Assembly: GCA_001794205.1 (NCBI GenBank)
Contig: MGJJ01000023.1
Coordinates: forward strand, 1 to 7,640
Reading direction: 5' to 3'
DNA: 7,640 bases
DNA from: Candidatus Yanofskybacteria bacterium RIFCSPHIGHO2_01_FULL_44_22
GTDB taxonomy: Bacteria; Patescibacteriota; Minisyncoccia; 2-02-FULL-40-12; GWA2-44-9
Shown: piece after piece, positions 4,634 through 7,640 of the stretch
Layout: each line of letters opens with the position of its first letter
Numbering within the stretch: position 1 is the first letter of the stretch
Program-made: the position numbers and the translations under genes
Notes under the pieces: generated by a model
The model's input: only the letters and a program-made list of their open reading frames with translations
Databases searched by the model: none
Told to the model about the DNA's origin: nothing

Positions 4634-5908
4634 ATGACTAAAATAATCATCCTCGGCGGGGGATTCGGCGGTATCAGGGCGGCGCTTGATTTGGAAAAAC
4701 AGCTTCAAAAACAGCTTAAATCGGAACAGTTGGAAATAATTTTAATCGACAAAAGCGGCAGTCACCTGTTCACGCCTTTGCTTTATGAGACCGCCACCGC
4801 CTGTTCGGTTAAAGATGACCGGTTTGCCCTTCGACTTCGAAAGACGGTTTCCGTCACTTATGCGGATATTTTTGCGGGACGGAAAATAAAATTTATACAG
4901 GCGGAAATAACAGAAATAGGTTTGGATTCTAAAACGGTTTTGACGGGCGGGGGCGCTCGTCTGAATTTTGATTATCTGATTTTGGCTTGCGGAAGCCGGG
5001 CGGCTGATTTTGGCATCCGCGGAATAGGGGACTATGCCGTTAAATTTAAAACGGTTGGCGACGCCGTTTTCATTAATCAAAAATTACGGGAAATAATGAG
5101 AGAGAAAAAAGAACAACTACAACCGCAGAGCCGCGAATTTTTCGCGGCCAGGCCGCAGGTTTTAATCTGCGGAGCCGGATTGACCGGCGTGGAACTGGCA
5201 GCCGAAATCGCCTCCTGTTTTAAAAAGGCCGGCGAAGGACGCATCGGGGTAAATTTAATTGAGGCGGGGCCTAAAATTTTACCCATGGCATCGGACACCG
5301 AAAGGGCAATTATCGCGGGCCGGCTGACAAAATTGGGAGTGGCGATAGTGGAAAATTCTCCGATTGATGAAATCGGTCCGGATTTTGTTCAGTTGCAAAA
5401 CGGACAAAAAATAAACGGCGCTCTTATTGTTTGGGCCGCCGGCATTCAAATTGAAGAGTTGCTGAAAAAAACGGCCGGTTTGAATGTAACAGAAAACGGC
5501 AGGCTCGCGGTTGATGAATTTTTACGCTGCCGCCGCCCGGACGGACAAATTCGTCAAAATGTGTTTGCCGTAGGCGATATTATAGATTTTCAAGTTCAGG
5601 GCAAACTTATTCCAGCCATGGCCCTTACGGCTATTGAACAAGGACAGAGCGCCGCCAGAAATGCGGCACGGACAATGGCGGATAAAAAATTAAAAACATA
5701 TAAACCGTTTTATAATATTTGGATAGCTCCGGTGGGCGGCAAATATGCTTTGTTCCACCTGGGAAGGATAAAAATTAAAGGACTCTTGGGCTGGCTCATT
5801 AGAGAAATGGTGCATTTAAGATATTTATTTTCAATTCTTCCGGCAAAGAAGGCGTTAAGATTGTATTTAAGCGATTTGATTTTGTTCACAAAAAACGATG
5901 GTGTATAA
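4634..5908 (+). CDS. Type II NADH dehydrogenase-like FAD oxidoreductase (NDH-2 family)
   Basis: A 424-aa two-dinucleotide-binding flavoprotein. The N-terminal FAD fold has GGGFGG at residues 8-13 and the strand-end acidic D39. The NAD(P)H fold has GAGLTG at 180-185 followed by VELAAE. The second FAD contact is FAVGDI at 311-316. The C-terminal region (about 355-424) has the pattern of NDH-2 membrane-anchoring segments (GGKYALFHLGRIKIKGLLGWLIREMVHL). NDH-2 enzymes pass electrons from NADH to quinone at the inner face of the membrane without pumping protons. The quinone-site motif is not clear: AMALTAIEQGQSAARN takes the place of AQxAxQ, so another acceptor is possible. The ATG follows the M23 gene by 15 nt with no Shine-Dalgarno. 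Most Patescibacteria lack a respiratory chain, so if the organism call is right this gene is notable. No oxidase or quinone gene is visible nearby. Confidence 0.88.
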   Translation: MTKIIILGGGFGGIRAALDLEKQLQKQLKSEQLEIILIDKSGSHLFTPLLYETATACSVKDDRFALRLRKTVSVTYADIFAGRKIKFIQAEITEIGLDSKTVLTGGGARLNFDYLILACGSRAADFGIRGIGDYAVKFKTVGDAVFINQKLREIMREKKEQLQPQSREFFAARPQVLICGAGLTGVELAAEIASCFKKAGEGRIGVNLIEAGPKILPMASDTERAIIAGRLTKLGVAIVENSPIDEIGPDFVQLQNGQKINGALIVWAAGIQIEELLKKTAGLNVTENGRLAVDEFLRCRRPDGQIRQNVFAVGDIIDFQVQGKLIPAMALTAIEQGQSAARNAARTMADKKLKTYKPFYNIWIAPVGGKYALFHLGRIKIKGLLGWLIREMVHLRYLFSILPAKKALRLYLSDLILFTKNDGV

Positions 5909-5909
5909 T
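5882..5909 (+). promoter_or_regulatory. Promoter of the 141-aa secreted/membrane protein gene
   Basis: A perfect TATAAT (5904-5909) overlaps the stop codon of the NDH-2-like gene and ends 8 nt before the next ATG, implying a leaderless transcript. The -35 is weak (TTGTTC, 5882-5887, 16-bp spacer). Confidence 0.4.
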
Positions 5910-5917
5910 GGAAACAT

Positions 5918-6343
5918 ATGAGGAAATTTTTAATAATTTATCTTTTAACTAATGTTTTCATAACCGGCGTTAACGGCGCTTTGGCGTACTCAACAAGTTC
6001 CGGCGATTTACAAGGATTGAGCCAGTTTTCAGACCCCAATAAAATAACCGGCGGCGTTGCTGATTCCGTAAATCAACTTATTCAGAACGTGTTTAAGGGC
6101 TTTAGCGGAGGTAAGGGCGTTAATATTGATACCAACATACCCATCAGCCCCTTAAAAGAGAGTTCCGGCGATTTTAACACTTTAAAACTTAAGAACATCG
6201 TAAATACCGATAATTTTTCCGGCCAGGATGCGGTGGGAGCGATTAAGGCAATTATTGTGTTGCTGATAAATTTGTTTTTTGTAGTTATCGATATAGTTAT
6301 CGCCGTACTCAAAGGTTTATTGGAGGCTCTCGAGCAAGTTTAG
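5918..6343 (+). CDS. Unrecognised small secreted/membrane protein (141 aa)
   Basis: I do not recognise a family. A signal peptide (MRKFLIIYLLTNVFITGVNG, likely cut after ALA at residue 23) is followed by a polar Ser/Gly/Asn/Asp-rich stretch of about 80 residues and a C-terminal transmembrane helix at about 106-132 (VGAIKAIIVLLINLFFVVIDIVIAVLKG) with a short amphipathic end. Exported N terminus plus C-terminal anchor suggests a surface-facing protein held in the membrane. There are no cysteines and no prepilin GF(T/S)xxE motif, so it is not a normal type IV pilin. The start is 9 nt after the NDH-2-like stop and has no Shine-Dalgarno; a TATAAT covers the junction, so it may have its own leaderless transcript. 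It ends in TAG and no intrinsic terminator follows closely. Confidence 0.75.
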   Translation: MRKFLIIYLLTNVFITGVNGALAYSTSSGDLQGLSQFSDPNKITGGVADSVNQLIQNVFKGFSGGKGVNIDTNIPISPLKESSGDFNTLKLKNIVNTDNFSGQDAVGAIKAIIVLLINLFFVVIDIVIAVLKGLLEALEQV

Positions 6344-6383
6344 CCCGGGGGAGAGTTGGAACTGCATTGACGTCGTATAACCT

Positions 6384-6452
6384 ACATTGTACGACATTGT
6401 AAATTAAATAAAATCTTATTCCCTCTTTCAAATTTACAATGTCGTACAATGT
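6384..6452. repeat. Perfect 22-bp inverted repeat with 25-nt loop
   Basis: The left arm 6384-6405 is the exact reverse complement of the right arm 6431-6452. Each arm itself holds two copies of ACATTGT (or its complement) 10 bp apart, so the motif occurs four times. A further GTCGTA at 6372-6377 can pair with TACGAC of the left arm (6390-6395) in competition with the long stem. No T-run follows, so this is not a typical intrinsic terminator. Confidence 0.95.
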
Positions 6453-6495
6453 GCCGATATTGTGCAACATTTTAAAAATATCGCACAATATCGGC
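6453..6495. repeat. Perfect 13-bp inverted repeat directly abutting the 22-bp one
   Basis: GCCGATATTGTGC (6453-6465) and GCACAATATCGGC (6483-6495) are exact reverse complements around a 17-nt AT-rich loop, which can itself pair ATTT with AAAT. The left arm begins on the base after the previous inverted repeat ends. A T-run (6512-6517) follows only 16 nt later, so terminator function is doubtful. The remaining gap up to 6569 shows no gene I can support. Confidence 0.95.
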
Positions 6496-6569
6496 AACTT
6501 CATTAACGATATTTTTTACTTGTCCAGAAAGAGCTTGCCCATAGGCGTTAGTTCATATATCTTTGATAC

Positions 6570-7244
6570 ATGCCGAAATTAATTTTTGATATTGAGACGG
6601 TGGGAGTGGAGCTTGAGTCGCTGGATGAAAAATCCAAAGAATACGTTATGCGTTTTACCCAATCCCCCGCCGAGGAAGAGGAGGCCAAAGAACGATTAAG
6701 TTTTTCGCCGCTTACGGGCCAAATTATAGCTATTGGCATTCTGAATCCCGATACGAACAAAGGCGCGGTTTATTTTCAATCTCCGGAAGGGAATCTTGAA
6801 AAGTCGGGCGATGACAACGCTCAATATGTCCCCCTTTCTTCGGAAAAAGAACTGCTGAAAAATTTTTGGGATATCGCTTTGCATTACGACCAATTTGTCA
6901 CTTTCAACGGCCGCGGTTTTGATTGTCCCTATCTTCTGGTGCGTTCGGCGATTTTAAAATTAAAACCAACGGCCAATCTGATGCCCAACCGATATTATGA
7001 CCAGCATATCGACCTTCTGGACCGGCTCACCTTTTTCGGGGCGGTGAGGCAAAAAATGAATCTTCATATGTGGTGCCGAGCGTTTGGCATAACCAGTCCC
7101 AAGGCCCAGGGCATTACCGGCGACGATGTCGCCCGCTTGTTCAAAGAAAAGCGGCATCTTGAAATTGCCAAGTATTGTTTCGGGGATTTAAGAGCGACCA
7201 AGGAATTGTTTGAATATTGGGACAAATATATAAATATTAAGTAA
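6570..7244 (+). CDS. DEDDy 3'-5' exonuclease of the PolB-exonuclease-like family
   Basis: A 224-aa ribonuclease H-fold exonuclease. Exo I is FDIETVG (D7, E9), Exo II is TFNGRGFDCPYL (D118) and Exo III is YCFGDLRAT (Y202, D206, the YxxxD form), so all DEDDy catalytic positions are present for two-metal 3'-5' hydrolysis. The layout fits the stand-alone 'predicted 3'-5' exonuclease related to PolB' group (DNA_pol_B_exo2-like). No polymerase domain is attached, so a repair or nucleic-acid-trimming role in the cytoplasm is more likely than proofreading in cis. The MWCRAFG and GDDVARLF stretches between Exo II and Exo III fit the family. The start is ATG with no Shine-Dalgarno; TATATC ends 8 nt upstream. 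It follows the double palindrome and precedes a structured element and a second probable nuclease. Confidence 0.9.
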   Translation: MPKLIFDIETVGVELESLDEKSKEYVMRFTQSPAEEEEAKERLSFSPLTGQIIAIGILNPDTNKGAVYFQSPEGNLEKSGDDNAQYVPLSSEKELLKNFWDIALHYDQFVTFNGRGFDCPYLLVRSAILKLKPTANLMPNRYYDQHIDLLDRLTFFGAVRQKMNLHMWCRAFGITSPKAQGITGDDVARLFKEKRHLEIAKYCFGDLRATKELFEYWDKYINIK

Positions 7245-7249
7245 ATCAT

Positions 7250-7387
7250 GAAAATCCCAAAACTCTTTCTCGGCGCATCTTTTTCCGGGTACGGATTTTT
7301 TGAAGCTTAAAAAATCCTGAAGTTCTCGCGCCGTCGCGCTCGAAACCCCCTCCAAAAGATATGCCTTCAACGAGTTTTGAGATTTTC
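7250..7387. other. 138-bp nested palindromic element (possible structured RNA or MITE-like repeat)
   Basis: The outer arms 7250-7265 and 7372-7387 pair at 15 of 16 positions. Inside them, 7272-7283 pairs with 7354-7365 (10 Watson-Crick pairs, one G-U, one mismatch). The core holds two hairpins: GGATTTTTT/AAAAAATCC (7293-7301 with 7309-7317, 7-nt loop) and a GC-rich one around CGCGCCGTCGCGC (near 7322-7346). This is a symmetric four-stem design. I do not recognise it as a known RNA. It starts 5 nt after the exonuclease stop and ends 26 nt before the next ATG. On the plus strand only a 20-codon ORF (from 7248) lies in it. Confidence 0.75.
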
Positions 7388-7413
7388 TAAGTGAAAATAT
7401 AAATAATAATATA

Positions 7414-7640
7414 ATGTGGTATTCCAATGTGGAAAATTTCAAGAATGCCAACGGTTACGAAATAGACGGGATTTGGTATCCGCGCGTTACTTCTATTATT
7501 TCAATTAAAGCCAAGCCGGCCTTATATATGTATTATGCCGGTTTGCCTGATTTTAAGACCGGCGAGGCGATTAAAACCAAATCGGCCGCGGAAGGAACGC
7601 TTTTACACGAAACCGTTGAAGCTATTTTAAGAAAAGAACC
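7414..7640 (+). CDS. N-terminal part of a probable PD-(D/E)XK (RecB/Cas4-like) nuclease
   Basis: The frame is open from the ATG at 7414 to the window edge (75 complete codons). It begins MWYSNVENFKNANGYEIDG and continues with YPRVTSIISIKAKPALYMYY and AAEGTLLHETVEAIL. An early (R)VTSI segment followed by A..G...H...E is typical of the N-terminal part of the RecB-type PD-(D/E)XK superfamily, where this His/Glu helix precedes the catalytic D-ExK; that core lies outside the window, so the call is tentative. There is no Shine-Dalgarno; the upstream run TATAAATAATAATATA offers several -10 options, and TTGAGA at 7377-7382, inside the right arm of the structured element, could be the -35. It follows another nuclease in the same direction, hinting at a DNA-processing cluster. 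Confidence 0.6.
   Translation, partial: MWYSNVENFKNANGYEIDGIWYPRVTSIISIKAKPALYMYYAGLPDFKTGEAIKTKSAAEGTLLHETVEAILRKE

Noticed and set aside
6309..6503. A 64-aa minus-strand ORF over the double palindrome
   Set aside because: Its sequence is dictated by the inverted repeats and it overlaps the end of the 141-aa gene; no start signals are seen.
6453..6517. Intrinsic terminator for the 141-aa gene
   Set aside because: The T-run starts 16 nt after the hairpin, too far for the usual mechanism.
7238..7395. TAAGTAAA (7238-7245) and TAAGTGAA (7388-7395) as target-site duplication of a MITE
   Set aside because: The left copy is not adjacent to the element's arm (4 bp lie between) and differs by one base, so it is not a convincing duplication.
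7188..7451. An 87-aa minus-strand ORF across the structured element
   Set aside because: It overlaps the end of the exonuclease gene and the start of the next gene, and its central residues are simply the reading of the palindromic element. No Shine-Dalgarno or promoter supports it.

Overview
The window looks like a chromosomal stretch from a small-genome bacterium of the Candidate Phyla Radiation (Patescibacteria, perhaps Parcubacteria). This is inference. It rests on AT-rich but mixed composition, very short gaps between housekeeping genes, several starts with a -10 box only 6-8 nt upstream and no Shine-Dalgarno sequence, short unrecognised membrane or secreted proteins, and short-period tandem repeats inside a housekeeping gene. 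The stop codons are ordinary. The 102-aa ORF ends in TGA just before a clear terminator, so TGA is not recoded here.

Layout. (1) Positions 1-126 hold the tail of an unrecognised ORF. (2) Positions 127-1900 look like an accessory, regulated region. Two unrecognised small genes (284-712, membrane-anchored; 1525-1833, soluble) each have a TTGACA promoter, a strong Shine-Dalgarno and an intrinsic terminator, and an exact 39-bp direct repeat lies upstream of each promoter. Between them, on the minus strand, sits a TrpR/YerC-like repressor (882-1352). It is bracketed by two 85%-identical 48-bp repeats that each contain the dyad TTACAATATATAGTAA. (3) Positions 1898-4618 hold gltX (glutamyl-tRNA synthetase) followed closely by a secreted coiled-coil M23 peptidase. 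gltX is broken, as assembled, by a 7-unit array of the heptamer CGCAAAA; one more unit or two fewer would restore a single reading frame. (4) Positions 4634-6343 hold an NDH-2-like NAD(P)H dehydrogenase and a small secreted or membrane protein. (5) Positions 6344-6569 have no convincing gene but hold two abutting perfect inverted repeats (22-bp and 13-bp arms). (6) Positions 6570-7244 encode a DEDDy 3'-5' exonuclease. It is followed by a 138-bp nested palindromic element (7250-7387) and the start of a probable PD-(D/E)XK (RecB/Cas4-like) nuclease cut by the window edge.

How the parts may work together. The housekeeping genes (translation, cell-wall remodelling, redox) run in one direction and gltX with the M23 gene probably share a transcript. 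The TrpR-like protein is the only regulator visible, and the dyad over its own -35 region suggests autoregulation. The two small genes with the shared 39-bp upstream element are candidates for co-regulation. The two nucleases suggest DNA repair or processing. The observations most worth checking are the frame-breaking heptamer array in gltX, the 138-bp structured element, the 39-bp and 48-bp repeat architecture around the repressor, and the double palindrome at 6384-6495.
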